Positions 9,098 to 20,500 of a stretch of DNA of 46,104 bases are shown here, piece by piece. The stretch's first letter is position 1. Every line of letters starts with the position of its first letter. Location of the stretch: assembly GCA_002753135.1 (NCBI GenBank), contig PDZV01000032.1, forward strand, positions 1-46,104. Direction: 5' to 3'. This stretch comes from Magnetococcales bacterium WMHbinv6 (GTDB lineage: Bacteria > Pseudomonadota > Magnetococcia > Magnetococcales > Magnetaquicoccaceae). The notes beneath the pieces are model-generated. The model made no database searches and had not been told where the DNA came from. It worked only from the letters and a program-made list of their open reading frames with translations. The position numbers and the translations under genes are program-made.

Positions 9098-10069
9098 ATG
9101 ATGGAGCAGATAGAGGTAAATGTGGCGGAAAAAGGGTCGGCAACCCGGACCCATACGGTCATTTTGTCGGATACCGACAATGATTTGCATGCCATTCAGT
9201 ATGTTTTATGGTTGACCGGGTTATGTAACCGGAAAGGAGAGTGGCGCAAAGGGGTGCAGGGATTTCGCGTGATTCACACCGGGGATTGGTTGAACAAATT
9301 TAATCCGAATCCGGAGGTGTTGGACTATTTGCGCACCTTGCAGCAGACGGCACCGCCCGGTTGTTCGGTCATTTTGCTGGTGGGCAACCATGAAGTTGAG
9401 GTGTTGCAACGCGCCGCCCAGGGCATTCGCAGCCGTTTGAGCGAAGAGCAGTTGGCCTTTATTCGCCAGCAGGATGTGTTGTTTGTCGCCGATCGCATTC
9501 TCTATCTGCACGGTTATCCGACGGTCAATCTGCTGACGTTGTTGTGGCAGATTCAGCAGGAAGGGGATGATCCTGGATTGTTTAATGATCGTTTTCGCAA
9601 GGCTTTTTATGAAGGTCGCCATGCCCTGTTCCGCGAAAAAGAGGGGTTGGAACTGGTGGGGGACATTCGCCATGTCAAGCAATACTATCTGCGCAGCGGG
9701 GCAGGTGAGGAGCGCTATGGCCATCATGTCAGCCGTCTGCTGCAAGAGTTGGGGATTGATACCGTGATCCATGGCCATCGCCCCAATGTCTTGATTCAAT
9801 TGGATTATGAATTGCAGGAAGAGATTCCCCATATTCGTATCATCAACAACGACAACAAAGCCAGTCTGACCGGTTTTGGTGCTGCCATTGTCGACGCCTG
9901 GGGTAATGTCCGTTTCATCAATCCCAAAGCGATGTTTGTCCTTGGGGGGGAGGCGGCTTTTCGCAAAAAAATCAGTCGTGTGTTGGGCATCGGCAAGCAG
10001 CGCAAGAGCAATCGTTTGGCAGAGGGGCAGGAGACAGTTTTGGGTACTGTCTCGCGCATAGAGTGTTGA
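9098..10069 (+). CDS. PPP-type metallophosphoesterase, paralog 2
   Basis: 323-residue paralog of the divergent gene at 7734-8897. It shares the same motif series: SDTDND (about 24-29), HTGDWLNK (about 62), VGNHE (about 95), LHGYP (about 138) and VIHGHRP (about 225), plus NNDN near residue 250. It lacks the Pro-rich N-terminal extension. The start at 9098 is supported by GGGAAG 8 bp upstream; the frame is open further upstream in an AT-rich spacer. uvrB begins 12 bp after its stop with no strong SD of its own, so the two are likely cotranscribed. Protein phosphatase activity is a family-level guess. Confidence 0.8.
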   Translation: MMEQIEVNVAEKGSATRTHTVILSDTDNDLHAIQYVLWLTGLCNRKGEWRKGVQGFRVIHTGDWLNKFNPNPEVLDYLRTLQQTAPPGCSVILLVGNHEVEVLQRAAQGIRSRLSEEQLAFIRQQDVLFVADRILYLHGYPTVNLLTLLWQIQQEGDDPGLFNDRFRKAFYEGRHALFREKEGLELVGDIRHVKQYYLRSGAGEERYGHHVSRLLQELGIDTVIHGHRPNVLIQLDYELQEEIPHIRIINNDNKASLTGFGAAIVDAWGNVRFINPKAMFVLGGEAAFRKKISRVLGIGKQRKSNRLAEGQETVLGTVSRIEC

Positions 10070-10081
10070 TGGACTCATAGA

Positions 10082-12091
10082 ATGGCTTTATATCAATTGC
10101 AGTCACCCTTTGCCCCGTGTGGTGATCAACCACGGGCGATTGCCGAACTGGTGGCCGGCATTCGCCAGGGAGAGCGGAATCAGGTGTTGTTGGGGGTGAC
10201 CGGATCGGGCAAAACCTTCACCATGGCCCATGTCATCGCCGAGATGGAGCGTCCGGCGCTCATTCTGGCCCACAACAAAACCTTGGCCGGTCAGCTGTAT
10301 ACGGAGATGAAAGGCTTTTTTCCCCACAATGCGGTGGAATATTTTGTCTCCTATTATGATTATTATCAGCCTGAAGCCTACATTCCACGCACCGACACCT
10401 TTATCGAAAAAGACTCTTCCACCAACGAACAGATTGAACGGTTGCGTCATGCCGCGACCCGATCCTTGCTCTCCCGACGGGATGTCATCATTGTGGCGTC
10501 GGTCTCTTGTATTTATGGTTTGGGTGCGCCGGAGTCCTATCTGGAGATGGCGGTGCCGTTGCGGGTGGGGCAGGAGATTGAGCAGCGCCAGTTGTTGAAA
10601 AAATTGGTGGAAATTCAATACAAACGTAACGATGTAGAGTTTCAGCGCGGCACCTTTCGGGTGCGCGGCGATACGGTGGAAATTTTTCCTCCGCATGAGG
10701 AGGATCGGGCGGTGCGGTTGGAACTGTTTGGTGACTGGATCGACCGCATGAGCTGGGTGGATCCATTGACCGGCAAAACGATGGGGGAGGTGACGCAATT
10801 TACCGTTTTTCCTGCCAGCCATTATGTGACCAAACGGGCCACCTTGTTGCGAGCCATGGAGTTGATCAAGGAGGAGTTGCGGCAGCGGTTGGCGCAATTT
10901 CAGGGGGATGGGCGCTTGCTGGAGGCGCAGCGGCTGGAGAGTCGCACCTTTTTTGACCTGGAAATGATGCAGGAGTTGGGTTTTTGTACCGGGATCGAAA
11001 ACTACAGCCGCTTTTTGAGCGGGCGGCAGGCCGGAGAGCCGCCCCCCACCTTGATCGATTATCTGCCGGAGGATGCGTTGCTGTTTATCGACGAGAGCCA
11101 CGTTACCCTGCCGCAATTGCGTGGCATGTATCGTGGCGATCGTTCGCGCAAGGAGACGCTGGTCGAATATGGTTTCCGCCTGCCGTCGGCGTTGGATAAC
11201 CGTCCGTTGCAGTTGGAAGAGTTTGACCGTTTGCGCGGCAAGACGGTCTATGTCTCCGCTACGCCGGCTGCCGAGGAGTTGCAGCGCAGCGGGGCACGGG
11301 TGATCGAACAGATCGTGCGCCCGACCGGCTTGCTGGAGCCCCGCTGCGAGGTGCGTCCTGCCGAGGGTCAGGTGGATGATTTGTTGGCAGAAATTCGCCA
11401 GGTGACCGCCAAGGGGTTGCGTATTCTGGTCACCACCCTGACCAAGCGGATGGCGGAAGATTTGACCGAATATTGGCGTGGCATCGGCGTTCGGGTCCGT
11501 TATCTCCATTCGGACGTGACCACTCTGGAACGCATGGAGTTGATTCGTACCCTGCGCCTGGGTGAGTATGATGTGCTGGTAGGCATCAATTTGCTGCGCG
11601 AGGGGTTGGATATTCCAGAGGTGGGGTTGGTGGCCATTTTCGATGCCGACAAGGAAGGTTTTTTACGTTCCGAGACCTCCTTGATCCAGACCATCGGTCG
11701 GGCGGCCCGTCATGTGCAAGGACGGGTGATTTTGTATGCCGACCGGATGACCGGTTCCATGGTGAAGGCGTTGCAGGAGACGGTACGGCGGCGCAGTTTG
11801 CAGGAGGCTTATAATCGACAACATGGCATCACGCCCCGTTCGATCCGCAAAGAGGTGGCCTTGATTGGTGAATTGACCGTTGCCGCAACCCCCGCCCCGG
11901 TCTCTGCCTGGCGGGTGGCCGAAGAGGGGGAAGGGTATCAGGTGGTGTTGAGTACAGAGGAGCGCAGCAAACGGATCAAGACGCTGGAACGGGAGATGAA
12001 GAAAGCGGCCAAAGAGATGGCGTTTGAACAGGCGGCCTTTTATCGTGATCAGTTGCTGGCCCTGGAAAAAGAGGAACTCCTGCACAACTGA
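10082..12091 (+). CDS. uvrB: Excinuclease ABC subunit B
   Basis: Damage-verification helicase-like subunit of nucleotide excision repair. It is loaded by UvrA and recruits UvrC. The 669-residue length is normal. The Walker A motif GVTGSGKT is near residues 38-45. The beta-hairpin region [12 protein letters not shown] is present and contains the conserved tyrosines. [13 protein letters not shown] carries the DEAD-like box, and [17 protein letters not shown] and [13 protein letters not shown] mark the second helicase domain. The C-terminal UVR domain ([17 protein letters not shown]) binds UvrC. It lies 12 bp after phosphoesterase paralog 2. Confidence 0.98.
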   Translation: MALYQLQSPFAPCGDQPRAIAELVAGIRQGERNQVLLGVTGSGKTFTMAHVIAEMERPALILAHNKTLAGQLYTEMKGFFPHNAVEYFVSYYDYYQPEAYIPRTDTFIEKDSSTNEQIERLRHAATRSLLSRRDVIIVASVSCIYGLGAPESYLEMAVPLRVGQEIEQRQLLKKLVEIQYKRNDVEFQRGTFRVRGDTVEIFPPHEEDRAVRLELFGDWIDRMSWVDPLTGKTMGEVTQFTVFPASHYVTKRATLLRAMELIKEELRQRLAQFQGDGRLLEAQRLESRTFFDLEMMQELGFCTGIENYSRFLSGRQAGEPPPTLIDYLPEDALLFIDESHVTLPQLRGMYRGDRSRKETLVEYGFRLPSALDNRPLQLEEFDRLRGKTVYVSATPAAEELQRSGARVIEQIVRPTGLLEPRCEVRPAEGQVDDLLAEIRQVTAKGLRILVTTLTKRMAEDLTEYWRGIGVRVRYLHSDVTTLERMELIRTLRLGEYDVLVGINLLREGLDIPEVGLVAIFDADKEGFLRSETSLIQTIGRAARHVQGRVILYADRMTGSMVKALQETVRRRSLQEAYNRQHGITPRSIRKEVALIGELTVAATPAPVSAWRVAEEGEGYQVVLSTEERSKRIKTLEREMKKAAKEMAFEQAAFYRDQLLALEKEELLHN

Positions 12092-12136
12092 ATCGGGGAA
12101 AAGTGACGATACAAGGGGGAAGAGTGCGGCTTTTCT

Positions 12137-13543
<1,407 letters not shown>

Positions 13544-13582
13544 GTCCGCGCAGCCGTTGCCAGCCTGATCCGGTTGTCGCCG

Positions 13583-14653
13583 ATGGCGGCCTGGTGGCGC
13601 AAGAGTGGGGCCGATTGGCTGGCCTGGATCCGGCGGCCTTCCGGCCTGGCGGTGGCCCAAGTGGCCAGAAAAACAGTGGATGGGCTGCCGTTGTTGCGCA
13701 GCTGTCGCTTTTTTCCCCAGCCACTGGATGAAAAAGCACTCGCCGACTGGCTGCGGCAGCGGGGCGTGCGTGCGGCTCCGGCGGTTGGGGTGCTGGATCG
13801 GGACGCCTATCTGCTCTTGCCAGCCGACGAGCCGACTCTGCCACGGGCAGAATGGTCTTTGAATCTGCGCTGGAAAATTGCCGACCGTTTGAGCTATCCG
13901 GCAGAACAGGCGGTGGTGGAGACCTTTGCCATGCCGGAATTGGCGAAAGCCGAGAGTCGAAAAATTTATCTGGCCGTGGCCCGCGAAGCACGCCTGCAAC
14001 AGGAGATCGCCCTGTTTCACCGCCTTGGCCTGTCGTTACAGCGCCTGGATATTATCGACCTGGCCTTGGGTCGTCTGGCCGACGCCCTGCCGCAGGCAGA
14101 GGAGGGGATGGCCCTGCTCTACTGGAGCGGCGAGGGGTTGGTGGTTGGCGTGCGCAAAAAACATATATTTTATTTGGCCCGTCAATTGGAGGGGCATTAT
14201 TTGCCTCTCTGGCCGTCGCTTGCCGACTCCTCTGCTCACCCTGCTGTTGTTCCCCCTTCCCTGTTCTGGGATGAACTGGCTCTCGAACTGCGCCGCACCT
14301 TTCACTATTACGAAAACAATTTTGCCCAAGAGGCACTGCGCATGCTGTGGTTGGTTCCGTTTGATCCTCTCTGCCAACGGTTGGAGGGGGAAGGATTGCC
14401 GGCACGGGGCGGGCAGGGGCTGGCCGCCGTGAAAGTGACAGGGTCGGGGGGGCGAGCAGGGCAGGAGGAGGGAGATCTGTCGGCGTCGCTCGTGGGCGAT
14501 GCGCTGTGTGCGGCGCTGGCCACTCGATTGGGCATCTCGGTGCAATGGTTGTCGTGGCAGTCGTTGTTGCACGGGTTGGTGGATGTGGAGGAAGAGGCGT
14601 TGTCTGCCTGTTTGCCAGCCATTGGTGCCCTGTTGGGGCAGGAGGGTGGCTGA
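13583..14653 (+). CDS. mshI: MSHA biogenesis protein MshI (PilM-like)
   Basis: Cytoplasmic actin-like (PilM-fold) protein of the type IV/MSHA pilus inner-membrane assembly platform. The 356-residue sequence has the MshI-like stretch LRWKIADRLSYPAEQAVVETF (about residues 93-113). Its C-terminal half holds the ALELRRTFHYYENNF motif typical of PilM/MshI proteins. No membrane segment is seen. I favour the ATG at 13583 over a TTG three codons upstream; neither has a clear SD. Its stop overlaps the next start by one base (TGATG), as expected for a translationally coupled pilM-pilN-pilO series. Confidence 0.78.
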   Translation: MAAWWRKSGADWLAWIRRPSGLAVAQVARKTVDGLPLLRSCRFFPQPLDEKALADWLRQRGVRAAPAVGVLDRDAYLLLPADEPTLPRAEWSLNLRWKIADRLSYPAEQAVVETFAMPELAKAESRKIYLAVAREARLQQEIALFHRLGLSLQRLDIIDLALGRLADALPQAEEGMALLYWSGEGLVVGVRKKHIFYLARQLEGHYLPLWPSLADSSAHPAVVPPSLFWDELALELRRTFHYYENNFAQEALRMLWLVPFDPLCQRLEGEGLPARGGQGLAAVKVTGSGGRAGQEEGDLSASLVGDALCAALATRLGISVQWLSWQSLLHGLVDVEEEALSACLPAIGALLGQEGG

Positions 14654-15264
14654 TGGAGGCGCAACACGTTAATTTTTATCAGGATCGTTTGCGCCCGCGC
14701 ACCCCGTTTTTACCATGGCAGTGGGTAGTGGCCTGTTGGTTGTTGTTGGCGGGAGTGTTGCTGTTGGGCAGTTATGGTTTGCAGACGCGCCTGGAGGAGG
14801 GCAAGCAGGCTGTGCTGGCGAGGCAAAGTGGGGTGGTCATCACCCCTGCGACGCAGTCCCCGGAGTCGGCGGCAGAGGCTGCCTGTCGCAGCCAGTGGCA
14901 GCAGGTGGCGGGGCAGGAGTATGGCAGCGAGGGTATGGTGGTGACGGCTTTGTTGGAGCAGTTGGCGGCGGCCCATACACCCGGTGTCTGGCTGACCCGC
15001 GTGCAGCGTGTTGGCGGTCAGGGGGCAGAAGAGCGTTTGGAGTTGTCGGGGCTGATTGAAGGCAGCGATGAGGCCCGCTGGCAGAATTTTGTGCAGCGTC
15101 TGCTGGCGCAACCGGTGTTGGCGGCTTATGTGTTGCGTGAGGTGCAGCGGGATAGCGCTTATGCGCCGGGTGTGGCGGGGCACAAGGCGAAGACGGAGCG
15201 CCGCCATGCCTTTCGTTTGCGCCTGGAGGCTGGGCAGGCGCTGGAACGGCAGGGGCAGCGCTGA
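14653..15264 (+). CDS. PilN-like pilus assembly protein
   Basis: 203 residues with a short cytoplasmic N-terminus (MEAQHVNFYQDRLRP), one membrane helix (about residues 22-44), and a periplasmic ferredoxin-like domain. This is the PilN pattern, including an N-terminal NFYQ-like motif that PilM proteins bind. The region LLEQLAAAHTPGVWLTRVQ (about 97-115) is typical of PilN-family proteins. It starts one base inside the mshI stop codon and overlaps the next start in the same way. It likely forms the MshI-PilN-MshJ complex. Confidence 0.78.
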   Translation: MEAQHVNFYQDRLRPRTPFLPWQWVVACWLLLAGVLLLGSYGLQTRLEEGKQAVLARQSGVVITPATQSPESAAEAACRSQWQQVAGQEYGSEGMVVTALLEQLAAAHTPGVWLTRVQRVGGQGAEERLELSGLIEGSDEARWQNFVQRLLAQPVLAAYVLREVQRDSAYAPGVAGHKAKTERRHAFRLRLEAGQALERQGQR

Positions 15265-15821
15265 TGGCGGCGGGCATGATGCGCTGGTATGAACGGTTGA
15301 GCCGCCGTGAACGTGTGGGGCTGTTGTTGGTGGGGTGTGCGTTGTTGTTGGCCATCTGGTATCGCTGGCAATGGTTGCCGTGGCAAGAGGCGTGGCAGCG
15401 TTTGCAGGCGGTTCCCCCTTCGCTTCCGCTCACCCACCCGTCGGTGGCGGCGGCCACGGAGGCGACCGCCACCCCCTGGCAGTCGCAGGCCGCCGGTTGG
15501 GTGCCGCTGTCCGAGGTGAACGGCCTGCTGGAGCGCCTTGGCACATCCGGGCCACGGGTTCGTTTATTGGGCAAAGTGGTGCTGCCGCCCAAAGAGATTT
15601 TTACCTGCCCGCACACCCCGCAAGGGCCGTTGACCTTGCACCGGCATGTGTTGCAGTTGACCTGGGAGGCGGAATACGGCGACACGCTGGCCCTCTTGCA
15701 CCAATGGCAGCATTTGCCCTGGCGGTTGCTGGTCGATCAACTGGAATACACCGCCCCCTCCGGCGCAAGCGGCCCCCTCTGGCGCCTGCAGGTGCATCTG
15801 GTGAGCGTGCGCCCGGGATGA
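15264..15821 (+). CDS. mshJ: MshJ (PilO-like) pilus assembly protein
   Basis: 185 residues. A basic N-terminus (RWYERLSRRERVG) is followed by a membrane helix (about 19-34) and a periplasmic domain, the PilO/MshJ layout. Overlap with the PilN-like gene by one base shows coupling. It is the last gene of this half of the pilus locus. The expected next genes (mshK and mshL) do not follow; a minus-strand higBA module begins about 50 bp later, and mshL resumes at 25706. Confidence 0.72.
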   Translation: MAAGMMRWYERLSRRERVGLLLVGCALLLAIWYRWQWLPWQEAWQRLQAVPPSLPLTHPSVAAATEATATPWQSQAAGWVPLSEVNGLLERLGTSGPRVRLLGKVVLPPKEIFTCPHTPQGPLTLHRHVLQLTWEAEYGDTLALLHQWQHLPWRLLVDQLEYTAPSGASGPLWRLQVHLVSVRPG

Positions 15822-15843
15822 CAGCTCTTTTTTTACCGCTACG

Positions 15844-15873
15844 GTGACGCCACAAAATGGTGCGGAGAAGCTT
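15844..15873. repeat. Direct repeat flanking higBA, left copy
   Basis: About 30 bp that match 16668-16698 at all but three or four positions (GTGACGCCAC, AAATGGTGC, GAGAA, CTT shared). It lies between the mshJ stop and the higA stop. Confidence 0.6.
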
Positions 15874-16231
15874 AGGGGGACTGAATGAGGATGTTGGCTG
15901 GAATTTTCAATCCTCTGTGCAGGCGGCGAATCATTGCCAACGAAAGATGGCGTTTGCGATTCAGAACTTCTGCTACTCTGGCCCGACTGCCGATAAACGC
16001 TTCCAACTCCTTGCGGCTTAACCCCATTTGTTCCATCTGAAACTTGATGGCTTCAATGGGGTCTGGCATGTTGACGGCATAATGTTTGGCTTCATATGCC
16101 TCAATCAGGGTTGTGAGAACATCAAGACGGTCACCTTCTGGTGTATCAGGCTCGGCATCCATCAACCTATCAACCTCAGCCAAAGCCATGTCGTAATCCT
16201 GTTCACACTTGATCGGATGAATGTCCATCAT
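15872..16231 (-). CDS. higA: HigA antitoxin (HTH)
   Basis: Antitoxin and probable autorepressor of the HigBA module. 119 residues. The C-terminal half is a Xre-type helix-turn-helix (GLSRKELEAFIGSRARVAE then VLNRKRHLSLAMIRRLHRGL), typical of HigA. The start overlaps the higB stop by 4 bp (ATGA). In this toxin-first order the antitoxin is downstream, as in other higBA operons. Confidence 0.9.
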   Translation of the reverse strand: MMDIHPIKCEQDYDMALAEVDRLMDAEPDTPEGDRLDVLTTLIEAYEAKHYAVNMPDPIEAIKFQMEQMGLSRKELEAFIGSRARVAEVLNRKRHLSLAMIRRLHRGLKIPANILIQSP

Positions 16232-16530
16232 ATGCTCTCCGCATTGATTTGATCATATTGGTCGTGGGTTCCAATAAAACGGATATAGACGACGCCGCAT
16301 GGATAGTTGATTTTGACCACCAGTCGATACTTGTTGCCCATAATGTTAAATACCACTCGGTTTCCTGTAAGGAAACTGGCATGGCGGAACTGGGCTTTGA
16401 TATCGGCAGGCGTTTTCCAGTCTGCCTGTGCCACAATGGAGTGCCAGATTTCAAGAGCACTTTTGCAATCCAAATTGGCCGGGTCTCGTTGCCAAAATTC
16501 CCGAAGTGTGCGTTTTGCGATGATCCTCAT
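16228..16530 (-). CDS. higB: HigB toxin (mRNA interferase)
   Basis: Ribosome-dependent mRNA-cleaving toxin of the RelE superfamily. From the ATG at 16530 it has 100 residues, the family length. The N-terminus MRIIAKRTLREFWQ and the segments YRLVVKINYPCGVVYIRFIGTHDQYD are characteristic of the HigB_toxin family. An alternative start 12 codons upstream lacks family similarity. It is coupled to higA by a 4-bp overlap. The pair sits where the MSHA locus is interrupted. Confidence 0.9.
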   Translation of the reverse strand: MRIIAKRTLREFWQRDPANLDCKSALEIWHSIVAQADWKTPADIKAQFRHASFLTGNRVVFNIMGNKYRLVVKINYPCGVVYIRFIGTHDQYDQINAESI

Positions 16531-16667
16531 TGCACTGACAGTACCATGCTCCCGATATGGGAACAAGAAAAAAGGTTATCTGCTGTAATCAGAAATGTAT
16601 GATCCTCCTGTTCCGCCGGAATGGGCTTCCGCTGGCATCAGGTCGTTATGCTTCAATCGCACCGTGC

Positions 16668-16698
16668 GTGACGCCACGCAAATGGTGCAGAGAACCTT
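16668..16698. repeat. Direct repeat flanking higBA, right copy
   Basis: Partner of 15844-15873 in direct orientation, 138 bp upstream of the higB start. A looser version (TCACCAAAATGGT) is found at 43669-43681, also just downstream of a DUF1640 gene, so this may be the 3' flank that belongs to DUF1640 units. Confidence 0.6.
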
Positions 16699-16705
16699 GT
16701 ACCCG

Positions 16706-16995
16706 TCAGTGCGGGAAGAAGGATTTGAGAATCAAGGCGACGACACCAGCCATCTGAACGCCCAACATCCACTTAATAACGGCTAACTCGGTGCGCATGG
16801 GAGCAAGCTCTTTCTCCAGTTTGCTTTCAAGCGTTTTGATGTCTTCCTTGGTTGCCAAACCGTGCGTCATTTCCCCTTCCGCTTGTTTCATCACCGATGT
16901 CAGTGCTTTGCATGTCCTTTGGCTTGCTCTTCGGGGACGCCGGCGGCCTTGAGTTGTTCGGTAAACTCCAGTGTATCAAAAGAAACAGCAATCAC
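16706..16995 (-). pseudogene. DUF1640-type coiled-coil gene, frameshifted
   Basis: A degenerate copy of the intact gene at 43694-44074. The C-terminal part (VVALILKSFFPH) and the N-terminal part (IAVSFDTLEF and AAGVPEEQA) both match, but they are in different frames. Reading from the GTG at 16995 reaches a stop after HAKH. Adding one base near 16908-16916 joins it to ALTSVMKQAEGEMTHG and the rest. The coiled coil and C-terminal membrane anchor are retained in the 62-codon distal frame (16706-16894). The upstream SD-like GGGAGAGG and promoter-proximal sequence also match the intact copy. Confidence 0.7.
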
Positions 16996-17091
16996 GGCGG
17001 CCTCTCCCGGCTGAATGTGGACTCTTCAGAGTCAGATTACCAGCACTCTCCTGCCAACATCAACAACAATCCCTCATCTCTTGTCATGCAG
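16996..17091 (-). promoter_or_regulatory. Upstream region shared by both DUF1640 genes
   Basis: The sequence upstream of the frameshifted copy resembles that upstream of the intact copy (44075-44150): CTTCAGAGT, TACCAGCA, TGCC and ACATCAACAA occur in the same order and spacing. This suggests a conserved promoter/leader that moved together with the gene. Confidence 0.5.
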
Positions 17092-17495
17092 CCGGTTTTC
17101 GATTGGATCAGGCCAAAGGGACTGTCAATAGAGAGGCGCAGGATCTGATTCAGCACCGTCAGGCAGAAGAGATTCCGATCAAGGATGCTGACACTTTTTT
17201 TGCTCGGTTGAGCGAGTTGCTGCACGCATTGGAGGCCTATAATCGCCCGCATCCATTATCCAAAGAGTTGGCCGTTGCCACCATGAAACGGTATCTTTCC
17301 AAACCCGAATACCGTATTCAACTGTCCGATTTGATTGAAGAGGAAGTGCAACGGGTTTTGCAGGCTATCGAAAAGGCGAATTTGTTGGATTGCAATGCCC
17401 CTGTGACACAGGAAGAGGCAAACCGGAGGATGCGGGTAGTGATGGTGTGCAGATCGATGAGAGAGATGGGCATGGCAGCCTCCTCATTGGGTTAG
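17092..17495 (+). CDS. Partial ORF of unknown function, probably 5'-truncated
   Basis: About 130 residues with normal-looking composition (for example FFARLSELLHALEAYNRPHP and LIEEEVQRVLQAIEKANLL), mostly helical. No start codon with an SD is found. Upstream, the frame runs into the control region of the frameshifted DUF1640 gene, so the 5' end was probably removed when that unit arrived. It ends 49 bp before the 3' end of the convergent GGDEF-EAL gene. No family recognised. Confidence 0.4.
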
Positions 17496-17543
17496 CCAGA
17501 CTGTCTCACTATAAACCTGTGCTGGTTCGTATTTCAACAACTC

Positions 17544-20500
17544 TCACTGTTGCAGCAGTGCCTCCACCTCTGCGGCAGGCATCGGGGGGGCAAAATAGTA
17601 GCCTTGTACCAGTTCTGCCGACAGGCCTCGGAAAAATGAGGCCTCTTCTTCCAGTTCCAGCCCTTCCACCACCACATGAATGCCCAACTCACCGGCCATC
17701 GCCATCATTGCCCAGGCGACGCTGGCCCGGAAGGGGTTGTTGGTGCAGTCGGCGGAATATTCCCGGGGCAGTTTGATGCCGTCAATCGGAATGTGTTTGA
17801 TGTAGCCGAAAGAGGAGTATTCGGTGCCGAAATCATCCAGGACAATGCGTACCCCCAAGCGGCGCAACGCTTCAATCACCTTATGGGCGCTGTTGATTTC
17901 GCGAATCAGGTAGCTTTCCGTCAACTCCAGCTCCAGTTTGTGGGCCGGAAAAGCGGATTGCTGCAAAATGTCGGCAACCGTGTCAGGAAAATTTTTGTGG
18001 TCGAACTGCCGACCGGAAACGTTGACCGCCAGTTTGCTCAAATACATGCCGGCATCAAGCCAGGCTTTGCCTTGACGGCAGGCGGTCTGCAACACCCACT
18101 CGCCCAGGGGGATGATCAAACCGCTCTCTTCGGCAACGGCGATAAACTGGCTTGGCAAAGCCAGTGAGCCGTCCGACAGACGACGGCGCAACAGCGCTTC
18201 CACCCCTTCGATACGTTGGTTGGCCGGGTTGACCTGCGGTTGATAATAGAGTTCAAATTGTCCATCCTGCAGATCCTGCAACAGAGCCAACTCCAGTTGT
18301 GCCCGTTGGGCCACACCCTGTTCCATCTCCGGGGAAAAAAAGTGAAAGCTGTTGCCACCCCGTTGCTTGGCATGATAGGAGGCGGTATCCGCCTTGCGGA
18401 GCAACTCCCGATCGTCGGCGGCATCGGTGGGATAAAAGGCGATACCGACGCTGGCGGCAATTCGTGCCTGTTCGCCGGAGAGATCAAACGGTTTGGCCAG
18501 TTGATCGACAATTTTCTGTGCGATATTGGCGGTTTCCCGCCATCCCGCCTGTTGTTCGGCGATGACGGCAAATTCGTCTCCACCCAAACGGGCGACCATA
18601 TCCGATTGGCGCAGGCAGCTGCGCACCCGTTGGGCAACCTGCTGCAACAGCAGGTCGCCTGCCGGATGGCCCAGGGTATCGTTGACCTTTTTGAAGCGAT
18701 CCAGGTCAAACATCAGCAGCGCCAGGGGACGATTGTTGCGGCTGGCATTTTTGACCGCCTGTTCCAGGACCGGGAGAAAATGGTTGCGGTTGGGTAAGCC
18801 GGTCAGGGTGTCGGTCATGGCCATCTGGCGCAGTTGATCTTCGGCCAGTTTGCGTTCGCTGATGTCGTTAAAAATGCCGATGCAGTGGGAAATTTCCCCT
18901 TTGTCGTCGCGGATGGTATCGATGGTCAACCATTTGGGATAAAAAGTGCCATCTTTGCGCCGGTCCCAGATCTCCCCCTGCCAATTGCCTTTTTTGAGCA
19001 GAGAGAGCCACATGTGCGAATAAAAGCCGCGATCGTGCCGATCCGACTTGACAAAACCGGGATCCTGGCCCAAAGCCTCTTGCCGGGAATAGAGGGTGAT
19101 GTGGCTGAAGGCCGGATTGACATCGATGATCTTGTTGTGCCGGTCGGTGATCAAAATTGCCTCTTGGGTGTTGGCGAACACTTTGGCAGCCAGTCGGTTG
19201 CGTTCTTCGGTGCGGTTGCGGCTGACGATGCCAGCCAGAATGCGTGCCATATCGGTCAAAAGGGAGAGTTCATGCTCCCCGACCTGCTTGCCTGCCAGTG
19301 GAAACAGCTTGATTACCCCCAACAACTCCTCCTGGAAAAGAAGCGGCAAGAGCAGATGGGTCGGCACATGAATGGTTGCACAGGGTGAGGCGCTGCATAA
19401 CACCTCGGCGCGAAAAAATTGATACGCCATCGTGGCGTTGCTGAACTGAAAAGGACAGGATTGTTGTTGGCACTGGTTGCAAGCATTTTCCGACCACTCG
19501 GCTATTTCCCAGGTGACAAACGGACGTAACGATTGCCCTCTCTCGTTTGCCAGCAGAATGATCCCTTTGTCGAGCAGATTGAGCCAGGGCAGGGAGAGCA
19601 TGATCTGCAGGGCAGTTTGCAACTGGTTGTGCAGGGTGTGCGATTCGAGGGCAACACGCAGCAGGTTGCTCATCGCCACCTGTTCTTGATAGGCGCGGGT
19701 TGCTTTTTCTTCCAGGCGCAGACGTTCCTGCATCTCTTCCTGCAGTTGTTGCAGGCTGTGGCTCAGTTCGCCGGTGCGCAAGGCAACGGTTTGTTCCAGA
19801 AGCAGTTTACTCTCCAGCAGACTTTCTTCCAGATGCTTGCGGGAGGAAATATCCAGCACCATGACCAGACAACAGGGCTCATCTTCAACGGTAATCGGAT
19901 CGGCAGACCAGAGACAGGCGAGGGGTTCCCCATTGGCCGGGTGTAACGGGCTTTCCCAATGGGGGACAGGTTTTCCGGCGCCCAGGGGCAGAAAAAGATG
20001 GGTCTGCGCCTCTTTTTCCGGCCAAATGGCCAGATCGCCCAACGATTGGCCGAGCAGGGTCTGACGCGAATAACCGGCAAAGTTGGCCAGGGCATCATTG
20101 ATTTCGATGAGCCTGTGGTCACGCAGGCTGATGATGGCAATGCCGATCGGACTGCTGCGAAAAATGGTTGCCAGACGTGCCTCACTGCTTTGCAGGGCTT
20201 GGGCGTCTTGTTGCTGTTGACGGCGCATCATCAGACGGGCCAAAGCGAAAATGGCAATCAGCAAGCCAAGCGCCTGGCTTAAAGCAAACCAGAAAAGCCG
20301 TTCCCGTGCCATGCTTTGTACTTTGGCAACCGGTTTGATCACGGTCAGCGTCAACTCTTTTGCCGGCAGGGAGGCGCTTTGCCACAGGAAGGGGGGCGAG
20401 TCGTTGAGGGCCAGTTTGTGCAGACCAGTTGCGACAGTGCCGGGCCAGGGGGCAATGGCCAGAAGAGGAATGTTTGCCTGTTTGTAGCGCTTCAGGCGTG

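Noticed and set aside
10103-11509. Long minus-strand frame within uvrB
   Set aside because: Shadow of uvrB; no recognisable domain.
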